From Bacteroidales bacterium (GTDB lineage Bacteria; Bacteroidota; Bacteroidia; Bacteroidales; Bacteroidaceae), in contig SFFB01000002.1 of the NCBI GenBank assembly GCA_004557035.1, forward strand, positions 5,835-69,834: DNA of 64,000 nt, given 5' to 3'. The notes beneath the pieces were generated by a model. It was not told where the DNA came from. It saw only the letters and a program-made list of their open reading frames with translations, and made no database searches. Position 1 is the first letter of the stretch; every line of letters begins with the position of its first letter. Of the stretch, positions 49,867 through 58,831 are shown in pieces. The translations under genes were made by a program, and so were the position numbers.

Positions 49867-50499
49867 ATGAACAACCTGGAAAAAATCTTTGCAGCCAAAC
49901 TGCTTGATGTCAAAGCCATCAAACTCCAACCCGAACAGCCCTTCACCTGGGCCAGCGGCTGGAAATCACCCTTTTATTGCGACAACCGCAAGACGCTCGC
50001 CTTCCCCGGCCTGCGCAGTTTCGTGAAACTCGAACTGAGCCGCCTCGTGGCTGAGCTTTATCCCGAGGCCGACGCCATTGCCGGCGTAGCCACCGGAGCC
50101 ATTGCCCAGGGTGCACTCGTGGCCGATGCCCTTTCGTTGCCTTTTGCCTACGTGCGGTCTAAAGCCAAAGACCACGGTATGGCCAATCTCATCGAAGGTG
50201 ACCTGCAGCCGGGCATGAAAGTAGTCGTGATTGAAGACCTCATCTCTACCGGTGGCAGCAGCCTCAAAGCCGTCGAGGCCCTCCGTGCCCACGGCTGCGA
50301 AGTCATCGGTATGGTGGCCAGCTACACCTATGGTTTCCCCGTGGCCGAAGAAGCATTCAAAGCCGCCGGCGTCACACTCACCACGCTCACCAACTATGAA
50401 GCCGTGGTCGAGGTGGCTCTCCAGACGGGCTACATCAAGAGCGAGCACGTCGAACTGCTCCACCAGTGGCGCCAGAACCCTTCCGAGTGGGGTAAATAA
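49867..50499 (+). CDS. pyrE: Orotate phosphoribosyltransferase
   Basis: A 210-residue enzyme making orotidine 5'-monophosphate from orotate and PRPP in pyrimidine synthesis. The PRPP motif VVVIEDLISTGGS spans residues 119-131; FTWASGWKSPFYCDNRKTL supplies the N-terminal binding lysine, and YVRSKAKDHG the catalytic loop. No other pyr genes lie nearby. Confidence 0.95.
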   Translation: MNNLEKIFAAKLLDVKAIKLQPEQPFTWASGWKSPFYCDNRKTLAFPGLRSFVKLELSRLVAELYPEADAIAGVATGAIAQGALVADALSLPFAYVRSKAKDHGMANLIEGDLQPGMKVVVIEDLISTGGSSLKAVEALRAHGCEVIGMVASYTYGFPVAEEAFKAAGVTLTTLTNYEAVVEVALQTGYIKSEHVELLHQWRQNPSEWGK

Positions 50500-50549
50500 G
50501 TCCCAAGCATTTCCACAAACACCCATTATATAATATAAAAGCAAACACC

Positions 50550-52193
50550 ATGGCAAACATTCCCGAATTCAAATACGCCCCTATGTTTCAGATGGGCAAG
50601 GACGACACCGAGTATTATCTGCTTACGAAAGACCACGTCTCGGTCTCTGAGTTTGAAGGCCACCCCATGCTTAAGGTGGAGGCCGAAGGTATCACCCGCA
50701 TGATTAACCAAGCCTTCCGCGACGTCTCGTTTATGCTCCGTCCGGCCCACAACGAGCAGGTGGCCAAAATTCTCTCAGACCCTGAGGCCAGCGACAATGA
50801 CAAATATGTGGCACTGACCTTCTTGCGCAATGCCGAAGTGGCAGCCAAGGGCCAACTCCCCATCTGCCAAGACACCGGCACGGCCATCGTACACGGCGAA
50901 AAGGGCCAGCAGGTATGGACCGGCTTTGAAGACGAAGAGGCCATTGCCAAAGGCGTCTACAAGACCTATACCGAAGAAAACCTGCGCTACTCGCAGAATG
51001 CACCTCTCAATATGTACGACGAAGTGAACACGCGCTGCAACCTTCCAGCTCAGATTGACATCGAAGCCACCGAGGGTATGGAATACCGCTTCCTTTGCGT
51101 CACCAAGGGTGGCGGCTCGGCCAACAAGACCTATCTTTATCAGGAGACCAAGGCCATTCTCAATCCGCAGACCCTCGTGCCCTTCCTCGTCAGCAAGATG
51201 AAAACGCTCGGTACGGCTGCTTGTCCGCCTTATCACATAGCCTTCGTCATCGGCGGCACCTCGGCCGAGAAAAACCTGCTCACCGTCAAGTTAGCCTCGA
51301 CCCACTACTACGACAACCTGCCCACCACCGGCGACGAGACCGGCCGTGCCTTCCGCGACGTGGAGTTGGAGAAGGAACTGCTCCACGAGGCTCACAACAT
51401 CGGTCTCGGTGCGCAGTTTGGTGGCAAATATTTTGCCCACGACGTGCGTGTCATCCGTCTGCCGCGCCACGGTGCATCCTGTCCCGTAGGACTAGGCGTA
51501 AGTTGCTCGGCCGACCGCAACATCAAGTGCAAAATCAACAAAGACGGCATCTGGATTGAGCGTATGGACGACAACCCCGGCCGTCTCATTCCCGAGTCGC
51601 TGCGCCAAGCCGGCGAAGGCGACGCCATCCGCATCGACCTCAACCGTCCCATGGCCGAGATTTGCCAGACGTTGAGCCAGTATCCCGTGGCCACCCGTGT
51701 CAGCCTCAACGGCACCATCATCGTAGCCCGCGACATTGCCCACGCCAAGCTCAAAGAGCGTCTTGACCGCGGCGAAGCATTGCCTGATTATTTCAAGAAC
51801 CACCCCGTGCTCTATGCCGGTCCGGCCAAGACGCCTGCCGGTATGCCTTGCGGCTCTATGGGTCCCACCACAGCTGGCCGTATGGACCCCTACGTAGACC
51901 TGTTCCAGGCCAACGGCGGCTCGATGGTGATGATTGCCAAGGGTAACCGCAGCGAAGTGGTCACCAACGCCTGCAAAGCCCACGGCGGTTTCTATCTCGG
52001 CTCTATCGGCGGCCCTGCCGCCATTCTCTCGCAGCAGAGCATCAAGCACATCGAGTGTGTAGAATATCCCGAACTCGGTATGGAGGCCATTTGGAAGATT
52101 GAAGTGACAGACTTCCCCGCCTTCATTCTCGTGGACGACAAAGGCAACGACTTCTTCAAGCAAATCAAACCGCGCTGTGCCGGCGGCTGCTAA
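50550..52193 (+). CDS. Fumarate hydratase, class I (iron-sulfur)
   Basis: A 547-residue oxygen-sensitive fumarase interconverting fumarate and malate, the reverse arm used in fumarate-reducing fermentation. The alpha-type domain has QLPICQDTGTA with Cys106 as a [4Fe-4S] ligand, with further cysteines in TAACPPYH and LGVSCSADRN. The C-terminal beta-type domain shows YAGPAKTPAGMPCGSMGPTTAGRMD. Alpha and beta parts are in one chain, as in FumA/FumB. It ends the dxs run; a strong terminator follows. Confidence 0.95.
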   Translation: MANIPEFKYAPMFQMGKDDTEYYLLTKDHVSVSEFEGHPMLKVEAEGITRMINQAFRDVSFMLRPAHNEQVAKILSDPEASDNDKYVALTFLRNAEVAAKGQLPICQDTGTAIVHGEKGQQVWTGFEDEEAIAKGVYKTYTEENLRYSQNAPLNMYDEVNTRCNLPAQIDIEATEGMEYRFLCVTKGGGSANKTYLYQETKAILNPQTLVPFLVSKMKTLGTAACPPYHIAFVIGGTSAEKNLLTVKLASTHYYDNLPTTGDETGRAFRDVELEKELLHEAHNIGLGAQFGGKYFAHDVRVIRLPRHGASCPVGLGVSCSADRNIKCKINKDGIWIERMDDNPGRLIPESLRQAGEGDAIRIDLNRPMAEICQTLSQYPVATRVSLNGTIIVARDIAHAKLKERLDRGEALPDYFKNHPVLYAGPAKTPAGMPCGSMGPTTAGRMDPYVDLFQANGGSMVMIAKGNRSEVVTNACKAHGGFYLGSIGGPAAILSQQSIKHIECVEYPELGMEAIWKIEVTDFPAFILVDDKGNDFFKQIKPRCAGGC

Positions 52194-52232
52194 CGGTAGC
52201 GACCGGGGCAAGTGCCACAGCCTATAAAAGAA

Positions 52233-52275
52233 GCCGAGGCGGCGTCGATAAAGACTGCCGCCTCGGCGTTTTTTT
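52233..52275 (+). terminator. Strong intrinsic terminator after the fumarase gene
   Basis: GCCGAGGCGGC (52233-52243) pairs perfectly with GCCGCCTCGGC (52257-52267) around a 13-base loop, followed by T7. Confidence 0.9.
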
Positions 52276-52302
52276 GTTTGTGGCCTCACACCGACTTTCA
52301 CT

Positions 52303-52422
52303 GCGGCCTAGCAAGGCCTGAAGGACCGACCTTACAGGCCGGGGTTTTAGCAATTCATTAGACCTAGGCCTAACGACCTAGGCTAATTATGTTACGCCCC
52401 TCTGGGGCTTGCAAAGTCGTAT
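52303..52422. repeat. Repeat R4, relative of R3
   Basis: ACCGACCTTACAGGCCGG, then ACCTAGGCCTAACGACCTAGG and CTAATTATGTTACGCCCCTCTGGGGC parallel the CCGACCTTACAGGCCGG / CAGGCCTGACGACCTGGGCTGATATG / TTACAGGGC blocks of R3 at 18.27-18.35 kb. It fills the gap between the fumarase terminator and the autokinase 3' end. Confidence 0.7.
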
Positions 52423-52491
52423 GAAAATGACCACAGCCAATCATAAATTCAATCGCTAATAAGAGCCCCTCTCCTTCTCCGCTCCTCAGCC

Positions 52492-54936
52492 TCATCTGCG
52501 CTTTCCGGCACCGAAGAGGCGGGCGAAAAGGCCGCGGCGGCGTTGGTGATCGTCGTAGCCATAACCGTAGCCGTAACCATAACCGTAGCCATAGCCATAA
52601 CCGGTCTTCTTGGAGGCGTCGTTGATGACGATGCAGAGATTGCGGAATTTCTTGTTCTGATACATCTGTTCGAGCACGGGGAGGAACTCGCGGTCTTGCA
52701 CGCCCACACGCACGGAGAAGAGGGTGATGTCGGCCACACGGTTGACGATGGCGGCGTCGGCCACGGCCAGCGTGGGCGTGGTGTCCACCACGATATAGTC
52801 ATAAGCCATCTTGGCCTGCTCAATCACGTCGTCGAAGCGGTCGGACATGAGCAGTTCGGTGGGGTTGGGCGGCATTTTGCCCACGGGCAACACGTCGACG
52901 TTTTCGCCAATGACGTCCACCAGCACCACGTCTGAGAGCGTCAATCCCTCTTCAGACTCGGCCAGCAGGGCGGTGAGGCCACGGCTGTTGCCAAGTTGCA
53001 GACTGGCCGTGCGGCGACGTATGTCGGTGTCGATGAAAAGCGTGCGTTTGCCGGTCTGACCGAGAATGTAGGCCAGGTTCATTGAGATGAAGCTCTTACC
53101 CTGCGAGGGCGTGGCCGAAGTGACCACGAAGACCTTGGCACTGTGGCGCATAAAGTTGAGTCCGTAACGCAAAAGGCGGAAAGCCTCCATGATGGGTGCG
53201 TCGGGCGACTCTGTGCTGATGACGCCGTTGGGTGAATGGCCTTCCCAGTGGGGGATTTCGCCGGCAATGGGTATGGTCGTGACATCTTCCACGTCTTTGC
53301 GTCCCGTGATGGTGACGTTGAGCATATGGCGCAGCCAGAAGATGGCTGAGGGCACCAGCAGACCGAGCAGCAGGCTGACGGCCAGAATGATCATACGGCG
53401 GGGTTTGACGGGCGTTTTCGGTCCGAGCGGTTCTTCTACCATACGCACGTTGGCTTCGCTGATGGCCATTTGCAGGGCCACCTCTTCGCGTTTGTTGAGC
53501 AGGTAGGTGTAAAGCGACGATTTGAGTTCTTGCTGTCGCTGAATGTCGAGACCCTGTTTTTCCTTTTCGGGCACGGCGCCCATCTTGCCATAGAGCGATG
53601 CCTCTGTGTTTTTGGCGCGTTGCAATTCGAGTTCCACCGAGCTCACATAGCTTGAGAGCGACGAGAGTATGGCCTGTTTTTGCGAAGCCAATTGGCGGTC
53701 GAGCTCACGCACGGCCGGCGCCGACTCGCTGGAGTTTTCGACCAGTCCGCCACGCTCCACGAGCATACGGTTGTATTCAGTGATGAGGGGTGTGAACGAA
53801 GCCGACTCGAGAGCCAACACAGGGATGGTCTCGCGTGTGTTGGAGCGGTCGGTGAGGAAACCTACGAGATAGCGGGCCACCGAGAGTTGGGTTTCGAGTT
53901 CGATGGTCTGTTTGCGCGCTGCGGCTGTTTCGGTGATGAAGGTTTGTGCGTTTTGCGAGAAGTCGATGAGCTGGTTGCTGCTTTTGAATGCGGCCAACTG
54001 CTCTTCCACGCCGCTAAGGTCTTGTCCAATGAGTTCGAGGCGCTCGTCGATGAAACGAGCCGTATTGTTGGCCACGCGGTTTTTGTTGTCCACCACGTCT
54101 TGCTTGTAGGCCGTAAACACCTCGTTGAGCACGTCTTCGGCCCGTCGGGGATCGGTGTCGCTACAGCCCAAAACGATGAGCGAGCTTTCCTTATCCATTT
54201 CGGCCACCGAGATGCGGCTGCTCCAGATGGCGGCTGCCGTCTTGACGGGATAGTGGGTGACGGTGATGTCTTTGTCGGCCTTGACCTTGGCCAGTTGTTT
54301 TTTGTTGCCGCGAATGGTGAGCCAACCCGAGGGTGTGTTGACGCGCTGTCCGTCTACGACGGTGAGTGTGGTCTCGGGCTGTTCGCCTTCGGTGACAATC
54401 TGGAAGTCGGAGAGCACGTATTTATATCCGCCTCGTCCGTCGGCCTGCACGTTGACCTTGAAAGCCGAGGGCGTTTTGGCTTTCTCGTCAAATTCCACTT
54501 CAAAGGGGCGGCTGAGATAGAGCGTCGTGTTGTGGAGCGACTCTTTCATGGTATAGTCTACATCGAGCGAGAGACTGTCCACGACGCGGGCCATGAGGCG
54601 CTTGGACGAGAGGATGAATATCTCGTTCTTGAGGTTGTCGCCCACACTGATGCCGTTGAGTTCGAGCAGTGTGTTCATGCCGCCGCGACTCTTTCGCGCA
54701 CCGCTGTAGCCGCCGCCCGTGCCGCTGGCGTCCTCGATGAGCATCACGGCCTGACGGGAATAGACGCGGGGCTGGCGGGCATAATAGAGATGTCCGAGCA
54801 CAAGGGCTATGACTACGGAGATGACAAACCAATACCAATTGGCGCGCAATATGCCGAGACACATGCGGAAGATAACGCTGAACTGCTTGCTGTCTTTCTC
54901 TACTATCTGTGGTGCATTATTTTCCATCTTGTTCAT
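52492..54936 (-). CDS. Wzc-type polysaccharide co-polymerase/tyrosine autokinase
   Basis: An 814-residue BY-kinase. A Wzz domain lies between two membrane segments (YWFVISVVIALVLGHLYY near residue 35; IILAVSLLLGLLVPSAIFW near 530) with a long coiled-coil periplasmic part between. The kinase has a Walker A SATPSQGKS with Lys614, a Walker A' TLFIDTDIRRRT and a Walker B IVVDTTPTLAV. The C-terminus has eight Gly-Tyr dipeptides (residues 779-794) then a basic RRRGLFARLFGAGKRR tail; such tyrosine clusters are autophosphorylated in this family. Start 54936 is chosen over the upstream frame; Met at 54927 is an alternative. No export-channel gene is adjacent. Confidence 0.93.
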   Translation of the reverse strand: MNKMENNAPQIVEKDSKQFSVIFRMCLGILRANWYWFVISVVIALVLGHLYYARQPRVYSRQAVMLIEDASGTGGGYSGARKSRGGMNTLLELNGISVGDNLKNEIFILSSKRLMARVVDSLSLDVDYTMKESLHNTTLYLSRPFEVEFDEKAKTPSAFKVNVQADGRGGYKYVLSDFQIVTEGEQPETTLTVVDGQRVNTPSGWLTIRGNKKQLAKVKADKDITVTHYPVKTAAAIWSSRISVAEMDKESSLIVLGCSDTDPRRAEDVLNEVFTAYKQDVVDNKNRVANNTARFIDERLELIGQDLSGVEEQLAAFKSSNQLIDFSQNAQTFITETAAARKQTIELETQLSVARYLVGFLTDRSNTRETIPVLALESASFTPLITEYNRMLVERGGLVENSSESAPAVRELDRQLASQKQAILSSLSSYVSSVELELQRAKNTEASLYGKMGAVPEKEKQGLDIQRQQELKSSLYTYLLNKREEVALQMAISEANVRMVEEPLGPKTPVKPRRMIILAVSLLLGLLVPSAIFWLRHMLNVTITGRKDVEDVTTIPIAGEIPHWEGHSPNGVISTESPDAPIMEAFRLLRYGLNFMRHSAKVFVVTSATPSQGKSFISMNLAYILGQTGKRTLFIDTDIRRRTASLQLGNSRGLTALLAESEEGLTLSDVVLVDVIGENVDVLPVGKMPPNPTELLMSDRFDDVIEQAKMAYDYIVVDTTPTLAVADAAIVNRVADITLFSVRVGVQDREFLPVLEQMYQNKKFRNLCIVINDASKKTGYGYGYGYGYGYGYGYDDHQRRRGLFARLFGAGKRR
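52555..52602 (-). repeat. Hexanucleotide-like tract encoding (Gly-Tyr)8
   Basis: Eight GGY-TAY units in a row near the end of the autokinase gene. Synonymous third-base differences (TAT/TAC, GGT/GGC) break the repeat, so it is imperfect at DNA level. Confidence 0.9.
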
Positions 54937-55014
54937 TGTGGGCAAAAAAACAGACAGGGCTTTGACGTCTTGTGCGGCCATGCTGTTCGTCCAAGCGATT
55001 TTCCGGCCGCGCAA

Positions 55015-55331
55015 AGAGGGGCTCAGTCTGTGTTGTCGTATTGTTTAGATAAGCTTGATAAGGTCTTTTTGTTACAATGCTGCAAATATAGTGTTTTTTG
55101 ATTGATTAACGGCGTTGGCGACTGTATCTTTTTGGACCATATGAGATTGAGGGTGCAGATTGGAGGGGTGGCAGAAGGACAAGGCAAGCGCACAAACCTG
55201 AATGTATGTCTTTGCGACATCTTGGATGGTCAATCTGGTCTGTTCAAAAGACGAGCCGGCGGTGACGAAAAAGGCCAAGAATAAGGCTGAAAAAGTTTCA
55301 AGCCCATGAAAAACGGTCTCGAAACATCGAG
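55015..55331. other. Spacer upstream of the autokinase gene
   Basis: No gene is seen. It includes the autokinase leader (about 140 bases) and its -7 box. Confidence 0.5.
55083..55090 (-). promoter_or_regulatory. -7 box of the autokinase gene
   Basis: TATATTTG on the minus strand; no clear -33 element. The leader would be about 140 bases. Confidence 0.45.
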
Positions 55332-55505
55332 GAAGGCGTCTGTCGCGCCTCAACCTAAGGACTTTTTTCACGGGAATAGGGACAGAAATTACGGGGATAA
55401 GGGCAGTCGCACCAGTCCTTATCCCCGTAATCAATTGATTTCCGGTTAGTTAAGCCAAACAGACGCCTTCTTCTCTTCCTCTCACTTCAAAGATAAGCTC
55501 CGCGA
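55332..55505 (-). ncRNA. Candidate short-RNA/repeat module D
   Basis: Minus strand: TATCTTTG (55498-55505) after a T-rich TTGTCTTTTTTTC stretch, a purine-rich run (GAGAGGAAGAGAAG), then GAAGGCGTCTGT (55459-55470), which pairs perfectly with ACAGACGCCTTC (55332-55343) 115 bases later. Inside is a perfect 15-base stem ATTACGGGGATAAGG/CCTTATCCCCGTAAT (arms 55388-55402 and 55417-55431), followed by CTGTCCCTATTCCCG, the element shared with modules A and B. The long outer pairing suggests a folded RNA of about 165 bases. Confidence 0.45.
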
Positions 55506-55916
55506 AGGAATGAAAAAAAGACAATAAGGGGCCAATGGCGCCTACTCGCCTGAGGTAAAGTTGTTAAAAAATGAGATTGGTTTTGGGGCATTGGGAAGTA
55601 GAAGGATGGTCTTTCAGGACTTGCTTTGCCGCTCAACAATTACGCCAATAAACTCAATTATGAGCACACGACCTCTGAAAGCCGTCGAGAAGACTCCCCT
55701 CAGTGTGATTGGGCGTGACTGGAAACGCAGTCTTCGTTCAATCACAGCAATTGCCTCATAATCGGCCGGTTACAAGCGTGTGACTGTGTGATTGGGAAAA
55801 AGGGAGAAAATAGGGTATATAGGAGAGGGAGAAATGTGGCGTTGTGAAGGACATAATGGGCGGCTCACTCATCGAAAAAGAGGCTCACTCGGGAAGTCTC
55901 TTTCTACTCATTCATA
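55506..55916. other. Spacer with a segment resembling 20.44-20.53 kb
   Basis: No gene is seen. Around 55700-55800 it repeats features of the 20.4 kb spacer: GTGAC, then CAATCACAGCAA, about 45 bases, then TGTGATTGG followed by AAAAGGG. Confidence 0.5.
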
Positions 55917-55958
55917 AAAAAACAAATCACCCCGATGCCTTGACGGGCATCGGGGTGA
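55917..55958 (-). terminator. Terminator of the M60 operon
   Basis: TCACCCCGATGCC (55927-55939) and GGCATCGGGGTGA (55946-55958) form a perfect 13-base stem with a 6-base loop; the minus strand continues TTTGTTTTTTT. It lies 26 bases past the stop at 55985. Confidence 0.9.
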
Positions 55959-55984
55959 TGATCTATAGCGTTGGTCTATGACGC

Positions 55985-58696
55985 TTAGTTGGGGAAAACG
56001 GGTTTGTCCATAAACATGTCGCCGGTGTTGGAAATGGTGGTGACCATTTCGTCGGTCAACTCACGCAAGATACCTGCGTTGACAAGGGCGTCCATATCGT
56101 TTTTGAACTCGTTGTAGGCAGCTTCGGGGAAGATTTGAAAACCGTTGCCGTAGTCGCCGATATAGGTAGCCACCTGACGGAGGAAACCCCACTTCTCGAA
56201 ATAGGGGAAGAGGTTGTAGCCGGTGAGGCGGCTGGTCTTGCGGATGAAGTTGAGGATGTAGGGCATGTTGTTGTCCCAGGTGTTATGATGCTCGGCGGTG
56301 ATGTAGCGGCACCAAACGGAGGTGGGATAACGCTCGTTGAGCTTGGAGAGAGCATCGTTGGCGTTGTTGTTTTGTGCCATAGCCACGAGTTCGTATTTGT
56401 CGTAGCCGTCGGTCTTCTCAACGGTGGAGCCACCTTCTTGCGACATCTGGCGGAGCGACTCATAGAGGTCGGGACCAAAGTCGGGACAGCCGTTTTGCGT
56501 GAAATAGACGTAGAGCATGATGAAGGGGCAGAGGGTTTCGCCCACGCCGACTTCGTTGATGGTGCGTGCACGCAGTTTGTTGTCGGCCACCTTGGTGATG
56601 TTGACGGCGTCGATGGCCAGTGCCTTATAGTCGGCGTTCCAGTCGAGATGGCCGGCCATGGCCTCAGTGTAACAGCTGTTGCGGATCTGGCTGGTGGTGG
56701 CGTTTACAACGATGTTGCCGTCTTTGTCGGTGGCGGTGTAGGTTTCGTCGTCAAGGAAGTGGCGGCGGGCATTGGGCCAGTGATTGATTTTGTCGCTGGT
56801 GCGATAGCCCATCTTCATGATGTTGTAGTAGGAGTTCATGTTGTTGCTCACCTCATTGACGCCCTTCCAGCAGAAGTAGGGATGCATCTGATGCTGGTGG
56901 CCCCACTCGTGGCTCAAGCCCCAAATGGCATCGTCGTCGCCGTTGACCAGTTTGTTGCAGCTGAGCACACGGCTCTCTTGGTCTCTGTGGAACGATACGC
57001 CCAGACCGCCCTGGAACATATAATAGGTGTAGTTGACATAGGCGAAGGTGCGGTTTTTGGGTTGACGGTTGTATTTGGTGAAGCCGAGGATGTCGTGCTC
57101 CCACTGTACGAGAGAGTCCATCACGGCGATGTATTGGCGATAGCCGAGGCTGCCGTCGATGGCGCGACAATAGTCGTGGAGGCCTTGTGCCGACCATACG
57201 AGGTGGACTTTCTTGCCCACTACGTCCATATGGCTGTTTTTGGCATTGGCGGTGAGCTCATGCATCTCTTCATTGGTCAAGTCGGCAGAGAGGTAGCCAT
57301 TGACCACACCGTTGATGAAGTGCACCTTGATGTTGGGCTGGCTGTCGGGGTCGGTATCGGTGTGATAGTCGATGTAGGCCAGTGCATCGTAGTCGGGAGA
57401 TACCCAACCGCCCTCGGCGTATGTGAACGAACCGGCAGGGTCGAACTCAATGACGTTGAGGCCATTGCGCAGACCATAGGTGCGTGTCTGAGGATTGCCG
57501 CCGTCGAAATTGCCACCGACAATACCGTTGTACCAAGAGGTAAGCACGAGCGAAGCCGACTTGCCGGCAGGCAGACCGCTCACGGCCACGGCATAGGTGC
57601 CGGGGCCCATCGTGATGCCGGTGACGCCGGGACGCTGGTCGTAGTATTTGCCGGGAGTAAGCCACAGGTCGGAAAGGGCCTGCACGCTGAGCAGACAGGG
57701 ATATTCTGCCACGCGATAGTCGGTGGAATAGTTGCCGTTGAAGAGTTTGGTGGCCAGGCTCTTGACGAAGGGATTGTAGATGCGGTCGATGTCGTCGGCC
57801 GTGACGCCTTCGCGCAGAGTGGTGTAGCAATCGTCGGCAAAGATGTCGAGCTCGGCGCGCTCTTCAGAAAGGGTGCGGAACTCCATCTCGGCACAGGCGG
57901 CAAAATTGTTTTTACCGCTCTTCACGACAAACTTGATGGAGACGGGATTGGACAGGCCGCCATCGGCAAAGTCTATTCTCGAAGGAGCAGAACTGAAGGC
58001 GAAGTCGTAGTTGCCATAGAGACGATAGTCGGTGTCGCCTGCACATTTCACGTAGACATCCACAAGGCCAAAGTTGCCATTGCCGCCGGCAGAGGCATCG
58101 GTACGGGGCACATAGTTGACGTACTCAATGAGGGGCACGTTGGTGAAGTTGTAGATGAGAATGGCGGGAGTGCTCTCGCTCACGGGTGTAACGGGGGCAC
58201 CAGCGGCATAGGCCGTGTGGAAGAGGCTCTCATAGTTGCCGTCGATGGTGTTGGCTACGCCGCCGTCTTTGCCACTGCTGGCATGACCATTGTCGGTGCA
58301 CGAAGAGACCTTCACGGGATTGTCTTTGGGCATTTCGGCCACAGAACCGTCGGCGGCCTGCTTGATCTGGACAATCTGGTTGATGCCATGCTCGGCATTG
58401 ACGAATGAGATTTCGGCTGTGCGGGCTTCCTCGTTGTAGTTGACATCGAGATGCACATAAACCTGGCCGGTGGCCGAACGGGTCACTTGGGCCCAAGCGG
58501 CGTTGCTCGACACCTCGTAGGGGATGTTGGCAGCAACGCTGAAACAGAGCGTACGCTCCTTATAGCTCAGATTTTGGGCGTGGGGCGTGATGATCATAGG
58601 CTGGGCACCTTCGGGCAGCGTGTTTTGTGCCTGCGAAGGCGACACGGCCAAGGCAAGCCCGAGCGCCAAAAGAGCAATGTTGTTTTTGATTTTCAT
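55985..58696 (-). CDS. M60-type (enhancin-like) secreted metallopeptidase, copy 1
   Basis: A 903-residue secreted zinc peptidase. Signal MKIKNNIALLALGLALAVSPSQAQ. A BACON-like beta domain (residues about 30-125: IPYEVSSNAAWAQVTRS, VQIKQAADG) precedes a discoidin-like domain (SSCTDNGHASSGKDGGVANTIDGNYESLFHT; YVNYVPRTD). The peptidase has HEWGH at 596-600 followed by Glu615, the HExGH-x14-E zinc pattern of M60-like gluzincins, which are known to cleave mucin glycoproteins. A shared helical domain ends it. It resembles copy 2 at 60.4 kb along its whole length. Last gene of a three-gene minus-strand run. Confidence 0.92.
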   Translation of the reverse strand: MKIKNNIALLALGLALAVSPSQAQNTLPEGAQPMIITPHAQNLSYKERTLCFSVAANIPYEVSSNAAWAQVTRSATGQVYVHLDVNYNEEARTAEISFVNAEHGINQIVQIKQAADGSVAEMPKDNPVKVSSCTDNGHASSGKDGGVANTIDGNYESLFHTAYAAGAPVTPVSESTPAILIYNFTNVPLIEYVNYVPRTDASAGGNGNFGLVDVYVKCAGDTDYRLYGNYDFAFSSAPSRIDFADGGLSNPVSIKFVVKSGKNNFAACAEMEFRTLSEERAELDIFADDCYTTLREGVTADDIDRIYNPFVKSLATKLFNGNYSTDYRVAEYPCLLSVQALSDLWLTPGKYYDQRPGVTGITMGPGTYAVAVSGLPAGKSASLVLTSWYNGIVGGNFDGGNPQTRTYGLRNGLNVIEFDPAGSFTYAEGGWVSPDYDALAYIDYHTDTDPDSQPNIKVHFINGVVNGYLSADLTNEEMHELTANAKNSHMDVVGKKVHLVWSAQGLHDYCRAIDGSLGYRQYIAVMDSLVQWEHDILGFTKYNRQPKNRTFAYVNYTYYMFQGGLGVSFHRDQESRVLSCNKLVNGDDDAIWGLSHEWGHQHQMHPYFCWKGVNEVSNNMNSYYNIMKMGYRTSDKINHWPNARRHFLDDETYTATDKDGNIVVNATTSQIRNSCYTEAMAGHLDWNADYKALAIDAVNITKVADNKLRARTINEVGVGETLCPFIMLYVYFTQNGCPDFGPDLYESLRQMSQEGGSTVEKTDGYDKYELVAMAQNNNANDALSKLNERYPTSVWCRYITAEHHNTWDNNMPYILNFIRKTSRLTGYNLFPYFEKWGFLRQVATYIGDYGNGFQIFPEAAYNEFKNDMDALVNAGILRELTDEMVTTISNTGDMFMDKPVFPN

Positions 58697-58707
58697 ATTA
58701 TTGATGT

Positions 58708-58830
58708 GTTTTATGAGACTAAGAGTCTAAGAGACTAAAAGACTAAGAGTCTAAGAGAGTTTGAGCTGCCAAGCCACTCTTTGACTTTTTGACTCTTTGA
58801 CTTTTTGTCTCTAAAAGTCATTTTGTCTTT
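58708..58830. repeat. Heptad array H7
   Basis: GAGACTAAGAGTCTAAGAGAC units, then GTTTGAGCTGCCAAGCCACTC, then TTTGACTTTTTGACTCTTTG units. It fills the gap between the leucine-rich-repeat gene and M60 copy 1 and may attenuate transcription into copy 1. Confidence 0.75.
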
Positions 58831-58831
58831 C

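Noticed and set aside
53680..55101. A 473-codon plus-strand frame opposite the autokinase
   Set aside because: Same antisense shadow effect; it also runs into the promoter region of the autokinase and shows no recognisable motif.
56135..58408. A 757-codon open frame on the plus strand opposite M60 copy 1
   Set aside because: It is antisense to a gene with clear signal peptide, domains and zinc site; its translation is Val/Gly/His-rich low-information sequence. Long antisense frames arise from the GC-biased third positions of the real gene.
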